Below, piece after piece: positions 11,801 to 20,762 of a stretch of 62,227 bases of DNA. This DNA is from Acidobacteriaceae bacterium (GTDB lineage Bacteria; Acidobacteriota; Terriglobia; Terriglobales; Acidobacteriaceae), in contig DAIDGZ010000070.1 of the NCBI GenBank assembly GCA_027452125.1, positions 1 to 62,227 of the forward strand, written 5' to 3'. The position numbers and the translations under genes are program-made. The notes under the pieces are model-generated. The model ran no database searches, was not told where the DNA came from, and saw nothing but the letters and a program-made list of their open reading frames with translations. Positions within the stretch are counted from its first letter, which is position 1, and each line of letters opens with the position of its first letter.

Positions 11801-12423
11801 AGCCGCCACAGCGTCGTGTTGCCGCCGCCTCCTGCAATGGAGATGGAGATGGTCTGATACGACGACTTGCTGCCCGCAATGTCGTTGTTTGGCGCCGGCG
11901 CATTGCCGCCCGAGAGCTTGATCAGATCAGTCATTCTGCGACCATTGAGGGGCATGGCCGTCATCTCATTCTGATCGATGGTCTGCTTGAAGGTGGCATC
12001 CTCGGTCTGCAAGGCTAGGCCGTTGGCTTCTACTTCCACCTTGACATCTGCGTTGCCGATAGTGAGAGTCGGGTTGACTGAAATGCTGCTGCCGACTTCC
12101 AGAACAATCTTGTTCTGCACGTAGGTCTTGAAGCCAGGGGCCGCAACACTGACATCGTAGGTTCCTACCGGGAGGCCGGGAAGAACATAGACCCCTGCGC
12201 TGCTGGTTTGTGTGGTGTGTTGTACCTTGGTGGCCTCATTGGTTGCGGTTACGGTTGCATTGGTGATTACCGCACCGGTGGCATCCGCCACAGTTCCCTG
12301 GATGTTTGCGGTACCGGCAATCTGCGCCCTTGCGCCGGTTGACAGCAGGAGTAAAGTTGCGCACCAGAAGAACATAGCCCAGCGGGCTGCTCTTCCACAG
12401 GCAGCAAAATACTTGCCCTTCAT
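8899..12423 (-). CDS. Oar-like TonB-dependent receptor (paralogue 1 of a pair)
   Basis: A 1174-residue outer-membrane receptor. AGGAGGCTCAA precedes ATG 12421-12423. It has a signal peptide (FFWCATLLLLSTGARAQ), a carboxypeptidase-regulatory-like beta-sandwich (TANIQGTVADATGAVITNAT), a plug region with MTAMPLNGRRMTDLI and GGDNQDYMVNG, and a long barrel ending VKFTF. It aligns almost end to end with the receptor at 13717-17220, sharing stretches such as GGGGNTTLWRLDGGDNQDYM and YPFPDAVSQFSVESTALGAQ, and is clearly a duplicate. Its promoter carries operator site B and the TTGACA/AAA-TATTC arrangement also found before the other copy. The substrate is unknown; regulation shared with a polygalacturonase suggests an oligosaccharide or uronate. 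Confidence 0.92.
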   Translation of the reverse strand: MKGKYFAACGRAARWAMFFWCATLLLLSTGARAQIAGTANIQGTVADATGAVITNATVTATNEATKVQHTTQTSSAGVYVLPGLPVGTYDVSVAAPGFKTYVQNKIVLEVGSSISVNPTLTIGNADVKVEVEANGLALQTEDATFKQTIDQNEMTAMPLNGRRMTDLIKLSGGNAPAPNNDIAGSKSSYQTISISIAGGGGNTTLWRLDGGDNQDYMVNGNLPYPFPDAVSQFSVESTALGAQDGGHVGGMVNVVTKSGTNQYHGSAFEFIRNNYIDATNFFSTKPDVLHQDEFGGTIGGPIKRDKLFAFAGYQRHYQTQGQSNKEAYVPTAANLAGDYSVTDGVPGVANSNGCASNHKPIQLVDPLTGNPLPGNVYATKPSYLSQSLALQKYLPAIDPAFDTLGCGLVSYSIPNKITDNQFVTRVDWTISPKHNLYGRYFIDGYQDPAYFFPNNILVTTQYGVIQRVQNFTLGDAYTFTPNLVNAAHISIMRRVDNRGYAPNDINANTLGVNMYQAVKNGLYLRTGKFTMGGGINSVAHFNDNTLSFEDDVTWVHGKHQVLFGGQWVQNQLNIGNQYESNGVFSFNGTYSGSGPNGGSTVGDETLDFLMGTMSAFQQSKQQQNALRGPIPSLYVQDTYHATPRLTIVGGLRWNPNFMPHDYFNRGAVFNMADFLANRVSGVYPNAPAGILFYGDKGVPKTFTKSSPWQFSPNLSMAFDPSGDGKTVVRAGTELAYDNPNFFTAQRNQQNPPFATAISNEQTSSSGPMSFAAPWASGSITTNPFPQPSVPTPSQAQFFPQSQYIVMPPQFHAAYTIQWTLSVQHDFPHAWQAQLDYIGNATRHAPLGLPLSTAVYIPGVWGPNGTGCSGIVMTGPAAAKPGAPGTPCSTTKNQQSRFYLTTLNPLQGNQIEGGGGGSSLVGDSGMANYNGLISSIQHRLSDTFSLLANWTWSRCMDLEDAQGDLAGTSLENPNNPALDYGPCGSDYRHIINMTLVTRSHFHNVNRLTRSIINDWELAPLVQIRSGSPVTVTAGADNSLTDVGHDRPNLVAGVNPYNKVSIRQVSTEGTREYLNPAAFSEICPNNVTAGCAAAGTYGNISRNSFRGPNYFDIDSQLSRIFPLRESMDLALRLEAFNVLNHPNFGNPNAGLNSKTFGQISSAGQARIFQGAVKFTF

Positions 12424-12486
12424 TTGAGCCTCCTAGTTAATTGCGTTTAGTCGAAATTGCGCTAGCTTACTGGGATACATACAAGC

Positions 12487-12499
12487 GTGGTCAGACCAC
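12487..12499. promoter_or_regulatory. GntR/FadR-type operator, site B
   Basis: A perfect 13-bp palindrome, GTGGTC-A-GACCAC, lies about 64 bp upstream of the receptor start at 12423 and about 185 bp upstream of the divergent MBL-fold gene at 12684. It is the best-conserved of the four sites and could control both directions. Confidence 0.72.
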
Positions 12500-12512
12500 A
12501 TGGCTTGCTCGC

Positions 12513-12545
12513 AGAATATTTTCAAATGCCTGAAACGATTGTCAA
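12513..12545 (-). promoter_or_regulatory. Probable sigma-70-type promoter of the second receptor
   Basis: On the minus strand, TTGACA (12545-12540) is followed after 17 nt by AAAATATTC, an AT-rich -10-like element. The operator at 12487-12499 then begins about 46 nt after the start of the -35 box, near the expected transcription start. The same elements with spacing within one base occur before the receptor at 17220. The exact -10 hexamer is uncertain. Confidence 0.5.
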
Positions 12546-12683
12546 GTAATAAATGAAAATTAGTTCTCTCCGGGAAAATCGAATCGGGGCAAGACCGCCT
12601 GCCTCGCCATCACCAGCACGCCGCTTCTCCGAGCCCGGCTCAGATACAATCCCACTCAGCAACGGGTTGCACAGGATGTCGTC

Positions 12684-13634
12684 ATGCCGAGATTGCATCG
12701 CCGGGAGTTCCTCAAGAATCTTGCGCTCGTTCTTGCCGTCAGGGGGCTGCACGCACAGCCTTTGCCACCGCGACAGATTGTCCCCGGTGTCTGGTTCCTT
12801 GAGGGCGATGCCTCAAAAGGATACTGCAACAACATCCTCATCGAGATGCGCGATTACCTGGTCCTTGTCGATGCGAACTATCCAGGCCGTGCGCATGAGT
12901 TGCTGCAGATCATTCCCACCATCTCGCGCAAGCCATTGCGTTGGGTCTTCGACACCCACGCCCACCGCGATCATGCCTATGGCAATTCCGTATGGACGCA
13001 TGCAGGTGCAACAACGCTGGCCTATAAGAGCGTGGTGGACGAGATGAATCGCTGGGAGCCGGAACGCTGGCGCGCCACTGCGGCGATTCGTCCCGACGTC
13101 CGTGCGACAGGTGAGCAGGATGTGCAGCGGCCAGAGGCAGTCTTTGACGGACCGCGCTTCACCCTGAATGATCCCGGCGCGGATGGCCGAGTGATCGAGT
13201 TTCTGTTTCTGGGCTGGGCGCACACGCCGGGCGATGGTTTTGTCTGGCTGCCCAAAGAGCGCGTCCTGTGCACGGGCGATGCGGCCGTGAATGGTCCGCG
13301 TAACAAGCTCTTCGATGCCTGGATCACCAACTGGCCGCGCGTCCTCGACAGGGCCTTGGCTCTTCAGCCGCTGCACGTACTTCCCGGGCATGGCTCCTCT
13401 GGAGGGGCTGAGATTCTGACGGGCCAGCGCGATTTCCTGCTCAACCTGATGCGCGGCGTGAAGGCGCAAGCCATGCAGGGCCTCAAGCCTGACCAGATGC
13501 ACATCCACATGAAGGGCCCAGCGGCAAATTGGGTGCCCACGAATCCCACGTCCTGGCGCCAGGACATCGAAACAGCCGCTCTTGAGATCGAATCAGGCAA
13601 ACCTGCCGGAGCCAATCCGCACGTGTGGAAGTAA
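12684..13634 (+). CDS. Tat-exported metallo-beta-lactamase-fold hydrolase
   Basis: A 316-residue protein with a twin-arginine signal (HRREFLKNLALVLAVRGLHA, residues 5-24) and an MBL-fold domain. The zinc-binding set is complete: HAHRDH (HxHxDH, near residue 94), a histidine in LGWAHTPGD, the bridging aspartate in LCTGDAAVNG and a final histidine in LPGHGSSGG. This arrangement resembles glyoxalase II and B3-type hydrolases; beta-lactam, lactone or thioester substrates are all possible. It lies between two paralogous receptors on the opposite strand, and shares the intergenic space with operator site B. A role in hydrolysing a sugar lactone made by the nearby oxidoreductase is an attractive inference, not shown. 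The ribosome site is weak. Confidence 0.88.
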   Translation: MPRLHRREFLKNLALVLAVRGLHAQPLPPRQIVPGVWFLEGDASKGYCNNILIEMRDYLVLVDANYPGRAHELLQIIPTISRKPLRWVFDTHAHRDHAYGNSVWTHAGATTLAYKSVVDEMNRWEPERWRATAAIRPDVRATGEQDVQRPEAVFDGPRFTLNDPGADGRVIEFLFLGWAHTPGDGFVWLPKERVLCTGDAAVNGPRNKLFDAWITNWPRVLDRALALQPLHVLPGHGSSGGAEILTGQRDFLLNLMRGVKAQAMQGLKPDQMHIHMKGPAANWVPTNPTSWRQDIETAALEIESGKPAGANPHVWK

Positions 13635-13660
13635 ACGGCTCAGTACCTTGTCCCTAAAAT

Positions 13661-13700
13661 AAAAAAGCCTCGCCAGCCCTGAATGCGGGCCAGCGAGGCT
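13661..13700. terminator. Bidirectional terminator between the MBL gene and the third receptor
   Basis: AGCCTCGC (13666-13673) pairs with GCGAGGCT (13693-13700), extended inward by CCC/GGG after a short internal loop. A six-A run on the left provides the U-run for the minus-strand receptor transcript. Confidence 0.82.
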
Positions 13701-13716
13701 GTTGTGGCGCGCTTGT

Positions 13717-16700
13717 TTAGAAGTGGACCTTGATAGCTCCCTGGAAGACTCTGGCATCACCAGTGCCGGAGATCTGGCCGAAGGTGGACGAGGTCAGGGT
13801 AGAGGTGGGGTTATTGAAGTTGGGGTGGTTGATCATGTTGAAGGCTTCCAGACGAAGATCCATTCCCAACTGCTCACGGAACATGAAGGTTCTGGAGAGC
13901 TGTGCGTCGAGTTGGAAGTCCTTCGGACCGCGGAAAGAGTTGCGGCTGATGTTGCCGTAGGTGCCTGCAGCTGCGCAGCCAGCGGTTACGTTGTTGGGGC
14001 AAACCTGCGCAAAGGCGGTAGGATCGAGGTATTCACGATTGCTTTGTCCACTGCCGCTGCGCATGGTTACCTTGTGATAAGGATTTGCGCCGGCGATCAG
14101 ATTCGGGCGATCGTGACCTACATCAGTCAGTGAGTTGTCCGCACCGGCAGCGACAGTGAAGGGCGCGCCGCTGGCAATGTGCAGAAGAGGCGCCAGTTCC
14201 CAACCGTTCACAACCAGCTTTTCCATCCGGTTCATGCCGCTAAAGTGGCTGCTCGCCACCAGGGACATGTTGACGATGTGGCGATAATCCGAGCCGCACG
14301 GACCGTAGTCCATGCCCGGATTGTAAGGATTCTCCAGCGAGGTGCCGGCCTGGTCGCCAGACGCATCTGCAATGTTCATGCAGCGTGCCCAGGTCCAGTT
14401 GGTCATCATGCTGAAGGTGGAAGAAAGGCGATGCTGTAAGCTCGCTACTAATCCGTTGTAGTTGCCCATGCCGCCATAGGCAACCAGCGATGAGCCGCCA
14501 CCGCCACCCTGGTACTGATTACCCTGCTGTGGATTCTGGGTGGTCAGATAGAAGCGCGAGGTCTGGTTCTTGGTGGTGGAGCACGGAGTGCCAGGCGCAC
14601 CGGGCTTCACCGCGGCTGGCCCGGTCGTCACGATGCCCGCACAGCCAGTGCCGTTCGCTCCCCATACACCGGGGACGTACACGGCCGGGCTAAGCGGCAG
14701 CGCGAGAGGCGCATGGCGGGTAGCGTTGCCGATGTAGTCCAACTGCGCCTGCCAGCCATGCGCAAAGTCATGCTGCACGCTCATCGTCCACTGCATCGTG
14801 TACGACGCAAGGAAGTGCGACGGCATCATGATGTACTGCGACTGCGCAAAGAACTGCGCCTGTGAGGGCGTAGGGATTGCGGGTTGTGGGAACGGGCTGG
14901 TGGTGATGGCTCCCGAAGACCAGGGAGCGCTGAAGCTCAGCGGACCCGAGCTCGAAGTCTGGAAATTGCTGATAGCCGTCGCAAACGGCGGGTTCTGCTG
15001 GTTACGCTGGCTGGTGAAGAAGCTGGGGTTGTCATAGGCCAGTTCGGCGCCAGCCCGGATCACCGTCTTGCCGTCGCCAACTGGATCGAAGGACAAGCCG
15101 AAGTTGGGCATGAACTGCCAGGGCGAGTTCTTGGTGAAGCTACGGGTAACGCCCTTGTCACCGTAGTAGAGAATGCCGGCCGGCGCATTCGGATAGACCG
15201 TGCTCACCGTGTTCGACATGAAGTTGGCCATGTTGAATTCAACACCACGATTGAAGTAGTCGTGGGGCATGAAGTTCGGATTCCAGCGCACCCCGCCCGT
15301 CAGTGTCAACTTCGGGCTGGCATGATACGTGTCCTGGAGGTATAGGCTGGGGATCGGTCCACGCAGTGCGTTCTGGGACTGCTTGCTCTGCTGGAAGGCG
15401 CTCAGTGTGCCCATCAGAAAGTCCAGGCTCTGATCGCCTATGGTGCTTCCGCCATTAGGACCGCTTCCGCTGTATTGGCCGTTGAAGGAGAAGTTACCGT
15501 TGCCTTCATACACATTGCCAATGTTGAGCTGGTTCTGCACCCACTCGCCGCCAAACATCACCTGATGCTTGCCGTGCACCCAGGTCACATCGTCTTCAAT
15601 CGAAAGTGTGTTGTCGTTGAAGTGGGAGACTGAGTTGAGACCGCCGCCGATGCTGAACTTGCCAGTGGATATCTGCAGACCATTGGGCACCATTTGGTAG
15701 AGTTGCACGCCCAGCGTTGCCGCATTGATGTCGTTATTGGCATAACCGCGATGGTCGACGCGCCGCAGAATGGTCAGGTGCGCGGAGTTTACCAGATGTG
15801 GGCTGAAGACGTAGGCATCGCCCAGCGTACCTGTCAACACACTTTCCTGGTTACCCGACTGCGTGGTGACCAGAATGTTGTTCGGGAAGAAGTAGGCAGG
15901 CGAATTGTACTTGTCCCACAAAACACGAACGTAGATGTTTTGCTTGGGACTTACCGTCCAGTCCACGCGCGAAACGACCTGATCATCCGAGACCGCCAGA
16001 GGAATGGAGTACGAGACCAGGCCGCAGCCCAGCGTATCGACAGCAGGATCGATCGCGGGCAGATACTTCTCAAGCGCCAGCGCCTGCGGATTGTACTTTG
16101 GCGTGGACGAATACTTATTTCCTACCAGAGGTGTACCCGTGAGCGGATCTACCAGATTCCGTGTCTTGCCGCCGGAGATACAGTTTGGACCATCCGTTAC
16201 GGAGTAGTCACCGGCGAGGTTCGCCGCTGTGGGAACATAGGCCTGTTTGTCTGCCTGTGCTTGCGTCTGACGAAGATGCTGGTAACCTCCAAAGGCAAAC
16301 AGCTTATTGTGCATGATGGGGCCGCCCAGTGTGCCGCCAAATTCATTCTGGTGCAGTTGGTCCGGTTTGCTGGAGAAGAAGTTCGTTGCATCGATGTAGT
16401 TGTTGCGGATGAACTCGAAGGCTGAACCGTGGACTTGGTTGGTTCCCGAGCGGGTCACCACGTTGACCATGCCTCCGGTGTGGCCGCCATCCTGCGCGCC
16501 CAGCGCCGTCGATTCCACAGAGAACTGGCTCACCGCATCCGGGAAGGGATAGGGAAGGTTGCCATTGGCCATGTAGTCCTGGTTGTCGCCGCCGTCCAGC
16601 CGCCACAGCGTGGTGTTGCCGCCGCCGCCCGCGATGGAGACGGAGATGGTCGCGTAGGAGTACTTGCTGCCGGTGAAGTCGCCACCGGGTGCCTTGTTGG

Positions 16701-17220
16701 AGCCGCCAGACAGGTTGATCAAGTCCGTCATTTGACGGCCGTTTAGCGGCATCTCGGTTACGGCCTTCTGGTCGATGGTCTGCTTGAAGGTCGCATCTTC
16801 AGTCTGCAGAGCCAGACCTTCAGCCTCGACCTCGATCTTCACATCGGCGTTACCGATCTTGAGGTTGGGGTTGATGGAGATGCTGCTGCCTACCTCAAGA
16901 ACAATCTTGGTCTGCACATAGGTCTGGAAGCCTGAGGCGGAAACGCTCAGGTCGTAGGTCCCAATGGGCAGGCCCGGAAAGACATACACGCCCGCATTGC
17001 TTGTCTGCGTGGCGTGTGCAACGTGGGTAGCCTCATTGGTTGCGGTTACGTTTGCGTTGGCGATTACAGCTCCCGTTGCATCGGCCACAGTGCCCTGGAT
17101 GCTGCCGGTACCGGCGATTTGCGACATTGCCCTGGGGATGAACAGGAGAAAAGCCGCACTGCAAAAGAGTGCTGCCCAATAGACAGTGCTCCCCTGCGGT
17201 CTCATGCGAAATAGTCTCAT
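13717..17220 (-). CDS. Oar-like TonB-dependent receptor (paralogue 2 of a pair)
   Basis: A 1167-residue outer-membrane receptor; GGAGGCTCGA precedes ATG 17218-17220. It has a signal peptide (AALFCSAAFLLFIPRAMSQ), a carboxypeptidase-regulatory-like domain (TGSIQGTVADATGAVIANAN), a plug with MTEMPLNGRQMTDLINLSGG, and a barrel ending IKVHF. It matches the receptor at 8899-12423 along nearly its whole length; differences concentrate in parts of the barrel such as the NREYLDPTAFAQ region near the C-terminus. Its upstream region contains operator site C and the same promoter layout. The pair probably handles related but not identical ligands under one regulator. Confidence 0.92.
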   Translation of the reverse strand: MRLFRMRPQGSTVYWAALFCSAAFLLFIPRAMSQIAGTGSIQGTVADATGAVIANANVTATNEATHVAHATQTSNAGVYVFPGLPIGTYDLSVSASGFQTYVQTKIVLEVGSSISINPNLKIGNADVKIEVEAEGLALQTEDATFKQTIDQKAVTEMPLNGRQMTDLINLSGGSNKAPGGDFTGSKYSYATISVSIAGGGGNTTLWRLDGGDNQDYMANGNLPYPFPDAVSQFSVESTALGAQDGGHTGGMVNVVTRSGTNQVHGSAFEFIRNNYIDATNFFSSKPDQLHQNEFGGTLGGPIMHNKLFAFGGYQHLRQTQAQADKQAYVPTAANLAGDYSVTDGPNCISGGKTRNLVDPLTGTPLVGNKYSSTPKYNPQALALEKYLPAIDPAVDTLGCGLVSYSIPLAVSDDQVVSRVDWTVSPKQNIYVRVLWDKYNSPAYFFPNNILVTTQSGNQESVLTGTLGDAYVFSPHLVNSAHLTILRRVDHRGYANNDINAATLGVQLYQMVPNGLQISTGKFSIGGGLNSVSHFNDNTLSIEDDVTWVHGKHQVMFGGEWVQNQLNIGNVYEGNGNFSFNGQYSGSGPNGGSTIGDQSLDFLMGTLSAFQQSKQSQNALRGPIPSLYLQDTYHASPKLTLTGGVRWNPNFMPHDYFNRGVEFNMANFMSNTVSTVYPNAPAGILYYGDKGVTRSFTKNSPWQFMPNFGLSFDPVGDGKTVIRAGAELAYDNPSFFTSQRNQQNPPFATAISNFQTSSSGPLSFSAPWSSGAITTSPFPQPAIPTPSQAQFFAQSQYIMMPSHFLASYTMQWTMSVQHDFAHGWQAQLDYIGNATRHAPLALPLSPAVYVPGVWGANGTGCAGIVTTGPAAVKPGAPGTPCSTTKNQTSRFYLTTQNPQQGNQYQGGGGGSSLVAYGGMGNYNGLVASLQHRLSSTFSMMTNWTWARCMNIADASGDQAGTSLENPYNPGMDYGPCGSDYRHIVNMSLVASSHFSGMNRMEKLVVNGWELAPLLHIASGAPFTVAAGADNSLTDVGHDRPNLIAGANPYHKVTMRSGSGQSNREYLDPTAFAQVCPNNVTAGCAAAGTYGNISRNSFRGPKDFQLDAQLSRTFMFREQLGMDLRLEAFNMINHPNFNNPTSTLTSSTFGQISGTGDARVFQGAIKVHF

Positions 17221-17289
17221 TCGAGCCTCCGAAATACAGCTGCGCGTCGAACGTCTGGTTCCACTTATCTAGCGTTCTTGCGGGAAATA

Positions 17290-17302
17290 AAGGTCCGACC
17301 AC
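17290..17302. promoter_or_regulatory. GntR/FadR-type operator, site C
   Basis: AAGGTC-C-GACCAC keeps the GGTC-N-GACC core, with one mismatch in the flanking pairs. It lies about 70 bp upstream of the receptor start at 17220 and about 45 nt after the start of the TTGACA box, matching the layout at the other receptor. Confidence 0.6.
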
Positions 17303-17315
17303 GTAGGCTGATGAG

Positions 17316-17347
17316 GAATACTTTCAGGTGTGATAAATGATTGTCAA
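17316..17347 (-). promoter_or_regulatory. Probable sigma-70-type promoter of the third receptor
   Basis: On the minus strand TTGACA (17347-17342) is followed after 17 nt by AAAGTATTC, then by operator site C. The -35 box sits inside a 13-bp palindrome, TGATTG-T-CAATCA (17338-17350), absent from the paralogous promoter. Confidence 0.5.
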
Positions 17348-17350
17348 TCA

Positions 17351-17838
17351 CTAAGTGAGACAAATGTTAGAAAAGTGTGAGTATGACAGTAAAGTAATCC
17401 ATGAAGCTAGTTGAATGCTCTTCCCGGCAGTAGGATAGGCCAAAGCGAAAAGTCTGGGGCGCGAAAATTTAATCCTCGTTATGTCATTAGTTCACAACAG
17501 ATTGACTGTGCTTCAGCGCTCTTGCTGGGCTGACCACCGCCTCTCCAGTGGCCGCCTTTCTTCAGCCTGCATCCTCGATCTGTGCTGTAACGTTAACTTA
17601 GTTATGCAGGCGATAAAAGTGTTAGAAGCTCTTGTCAAATCTTGTGTGTCTTACCCAAACAGGTCAGAACTTTGTCGTAAAAATATCGCCCTGAGCAGCA
17701 AGACCGCAGCGCCTTCTTTGGCGGCTCCGTGTGTGCCGTCTGCTGCGCACCGGTAGCACCGATGGAGCAATTGTGGTTCTTGGCTTGTCTTGAACTAAAG
17801 TTTGAGGAAGGCTTGAGAAGGAATTCCGTGGGCCGTGC
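17351..17838. other. Non-coding gap between the third receptor promoter and glnD
   Basis: About 490 bp lie between the receptor promoter and the glnD stop codon at 17839. I find no supported gene, hairpin with T-run or operator core here. It lies upstream of the receptor and downstream of glnD. Confidence 0.45.
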
Positions 17839-20496
17839 TCAGGCGCCTGCTGGCATCCGAATGGACTCGAGGGCCTGAGCCAGATCCCGGGCCAGGGCAT
17901 TCTGCACATCGTCCGACAGCTTGGCGCCTTCCCGCGTCAGGTAGAAGACGTCGATTGCCGTCTCTCCCTCAGTGTCGATGAGGGCAACCTCGATGTTGCA
18001 CTGATGCTCGGAGAAGACCAGCGCGATCTCCCGCAGCAGTCCGGGAACATCCTGCGCCACCACCTGGAGCAGCGTGGAGTGCGTGGACGATTCGTTATCG
18101 AACTCCAGCCGGGTAGTTACCTCCACCTTTAAGCTGCCCGCGTGCCGGGCATGGCTCCGCGCCGCCAGTAGCTGTTCCACGGATGCACGCTGCGCCACTA
18201 CGTCGTGGAGGTTGGCGACAAAGCGTTCCTTCTCCCCGGGATTCAGCTCAATCGTGCGGAAGACGTCAGTGAAGTGGAAGCTGTCGACGATGATTCCGGC
18301 ATCGTTAGAGAAGGCGCCGGCGCGGACAATGTTCATGCCCCAGGCCGCCAGTGCTCCGGCCACGTCGGCAAACAGCCGCGTGCGGTCCTTGGTGATGACC
18401 GTCAGATCGAAGAGCTGCCGGCTGGGACGCAGGTCAAGCTGCACAGGATCGCTGTCCAGGTTTAGCGCCATCAGGAAGTGATTGCGAATCTGCTCCGGCA
18501 GCCGCGTCTGCAGATACCGCTGCGGCAAGCCTTCAAGGAATTGCTTCAAGGCATCGGCCTGCGCAGGGGGCACCATGGAGCGGATACGGTTCAGCAGCGT
18601 TGGATCGATCGCCGCATGATACCGGGTCTCGTCCACTGAGCGGTCAAGGTGGTTTGCCGTGGCCATGTAGAGCTGCCACAGGTTCTCTGCCTTCCAGGGA
18701 GTTAGCGCGTCGGGATTCACGGCCTTGATGTCCGCAAACGTCATCAATGTCAGCATCTTCAGCAACTGCGGACTGCTCACCTTCTCTGCGAAGGTCCGTA
18801 CGTTGTCCTGGTCAAAGATATCCCTGCGCAGAGCCTGCGACATATCCAGATGCAGGCGGATCAGTTTGAGCACGGTCTCTCGCTCTTCCGCATCGAAGTC
18901 CAGCCTGGCCAGGAAGCTATCCGCCAGTTCGACGCTCTGGATGGCGTGTTCCCCGGTGCGGCGCGCTTTGCCAATGTCATGCAGCAGCAGAGACAGCAGG
19001 AAGAGGTCCAGCCGGTCGATCTCGGGCAGGATCTGGCTCAACCGCTGCTCAAAGTCATGCGTGGGCTGGCGCAGGCCATGCACGTTATCGATGGCCAGGA
19101 AGGTGTGCTCATCCACCGTGTAGCGGTGGTAGCTGTCGCGGATCACCAGCGCGTCAATCCCATGGAACTCGGGGATGAGCATCTCCAGCACGCCCAGCGC
19201 GTGCATGGTGCGCAGCGCGTGTGCCGCATGCGGCCCCAGCAACACCTCGCGCAGCGCATTCCACAAGTAAGGTCCCTCGGGGATGCGGATGGCCAGCACG
19301 GGCAGCGCATCGGCAATGCGGTCTTCTGCCGCCTGTGACAGCGTGTAGCCGTGGGTAGCCATCAGCGAAAAGATGCGCAGGATGACCGTAGTGTCGTTGA
19401 ACTGCGCCCCCGGCTGAATGTCGATGCGGCCCTGGTCCAGAATAAAATCTGTGCCCGCTATGGGCGTGCGCCGCCGCCGGAACTGGCGATAGAAGCTTAC
19501 CGGTGCGGGCAAATGCTCCATCAGCAGCGCGGCGCGACGATAAATGACGCGCGCATGCCGGTAGTAGGTCCGCATCCAATAAGAGGGATCGGCTGTACCG
19601 CGGGTCTCCAGGCCAATGGACAAAGCTGCGGCCTCATCCTGTGACTGCCAGTCGAGAATATTGTCGTCGCGGCCATGACGGAAGTGCAGGAAGCAGCGCG
19701 CCGCCGCTAGAAAATCAAAAGCTGCTTCGGCGTCACCGCGCGCGCTCTGGAAGACCCCTCCGCGTTGCCGCGGCCACTCCTTGGTCTCCTTCAGATGAAA
19801 CAGCAGGGCAAACCACACTGCCAGGTGATAGTCGCGCAGGCCGCCCGGGCAATCCTTCAGATTTGGTTCCAGATGGAAGATGGTGTTGCCAAATTTTGCG
19901 TGCCGCCCGCGGGCAATCTCGCCCAGCTTCTGCGTGATCGTATTCCATTCGCTCAACACCAGGCCGGGTAGAGTCACCTGATGCAGATGCTGGTAGAGAT
20001 TGAACTGGCCGGCCAGGAAGCGCCGATCCAGCGTGGCCAGTGTGAACTCCAGGTTGTCGGGGTCAAACCGTCCCGCCTCCTTCACTGTGCGCGAGGCGGG
20101 GCTGGCGCGCAGGCCAATGTCCCACATGCCCTGGATGATGGAGCGGACGGCTTCCTTACAGCTCGCCTCAGTTTTATCGTCGGCGAAGGCAAAGAGAACA
20201 TCGATGTCCGAGTAGGGGAAGAGGTCCTTGCGTCCGTAGCCGCCCAGCGCCAGCAGGCAGGCATTCTGCGCGGGCAGGTCGGCAAAGGCCCGGCGCCACA
20301 TCTCAATCAGGATGCGATCCACAACCGTAGAGCGCCGTCGAATGGCAGCCGTACCGTCCCCTGTGCGCTCACAGGTCTGGCGGACAAGCGCCATCTCCCG
20401 CAGATACTGCTCCCGTAGATCGTCAACCGCCAAAACGACTGGATTCATGGGTTTTTTGCGTGGCTTGCCGTAGCAACAAGGATGTTCCTTCAGCAT
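17839..20496 (-). CDS. glnD: [Protein-PII] uridylyltransferase / uridylyl-removing enzyme GlnD
   Basis: The cytoplasmic nitrogen sensor that uridylylates PII when glutamine is low and removes UMP when it is high. From the ATG at 20496 it is 885 residues. The nucleotidyltransferase motif GGYGR...YSDIDVLF lies near residue 84, the HD-domain motif LLLHDIGKA near 505, and two ACT domains near 697-770 ([17 protein letters not shown]) and 809-880 ([17 protein letters not shown]). All four modules of a full-length GlnD are present with their key residues. The start is uncertain: a GTG at 20532 and an ATG at 20448 are in frame and none has a good ribosome site. Its targets are probably the two PII proteins at 25942 and 30760, both of which keep the modified tyrosine. 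Confidence 0.93.
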   Translation of the reverse strand: MLKEHPCCYGKPRKKPMNPVVLAVDDLREQYLREMALVRQTCERTGDGTAAIRRRSTVVDRILIEMWRRAFADLPAQNACLLALGGYGRKDLFPYSDIDVLFAFADDKTEASCKEAVRSIIQGMWDIGLRASPASRTVKEAGRFDPDNLEFTLATLDRRFLAGQFNLYQHLHQVTLPGLVLSEWNTITQKLGEIARGRHAKFGNTIFHLEPNLKDCPGGLRDYHLAVWFALLFHLKETKEWPRQRGGVFQSARGDAEAAFDFLAAARCFLHFRHGRDDNILDWQSQDEAAALSIGLETRGTADPSYWMRTYYRHARVIYRRAALLMEHLPAPVSFYRQFRRRRTPIAGTDFILDQGRIDIQPGAQFNDTTVILRIFSLMATHGYTLSQAAEDRIADALPVLAIRIPEGPYLWNALREVLLGPHAAHALRTMHALGVLEMLIPEFHGIDALVIRDSYHRYTVDEHTFLAIDNVHGLRQPTHDFEQRLSQILPEIDRLDLFLLSLLLHDIGKARRTGEHAIQSVELADSFLARLDFDAEERETVLKLIRLHLDMSQALRRDIFDQDNVRTFAEKVSSPQLLKMLTLMTFADIKAVNPDALTPWKAENLWQLYMATANHLDRSVDETRYHAAIDPTLLNRIRSMVPPAQADALKQFLEGLPQRYLQTRLPEQIRNHFLMALNLDSDPVQLDLRPSRQLFDLTVITKDRTRLFADVAGALAAWGMNIVRAGAFSNDAGIIVDSFHFTDVFRTIELNPGEKERFVANLHDVVAQRASVEQLLAARSHARHAGSLKVEVTTRLEFDNESSTHSTLLQVVAQDVPGLLREIALVFSEHQCNIEVALIDTEGETAIDVFYLTREGAKLSDDVQNALARDLAQALESIRMPAGA

Positions 20497-20762
20497 AAGC
20501 GATGTTTGCGCAGATGTGAATTTTTGTTTCACTCACTGGTACTGAACGGTGAGAAGCCTGCCATTCCCCTGGAGTATGCCCGGCCTGTTCAGTTTCACCG
20601 CGTCTATAACTGCGCCTGACCGTCCTGAGAAGCTCCGCTGATCGAGAGATTTAGCTGCCTCACCTGCGCAGATGCGGCGTATAACAATGGCAGCGGCGAT
20701 TGGCAGTGCAACACTCCGCCAATCCACTTGGCCGCAAATCTTCGTTCTTCGTTGAGGTCTCT

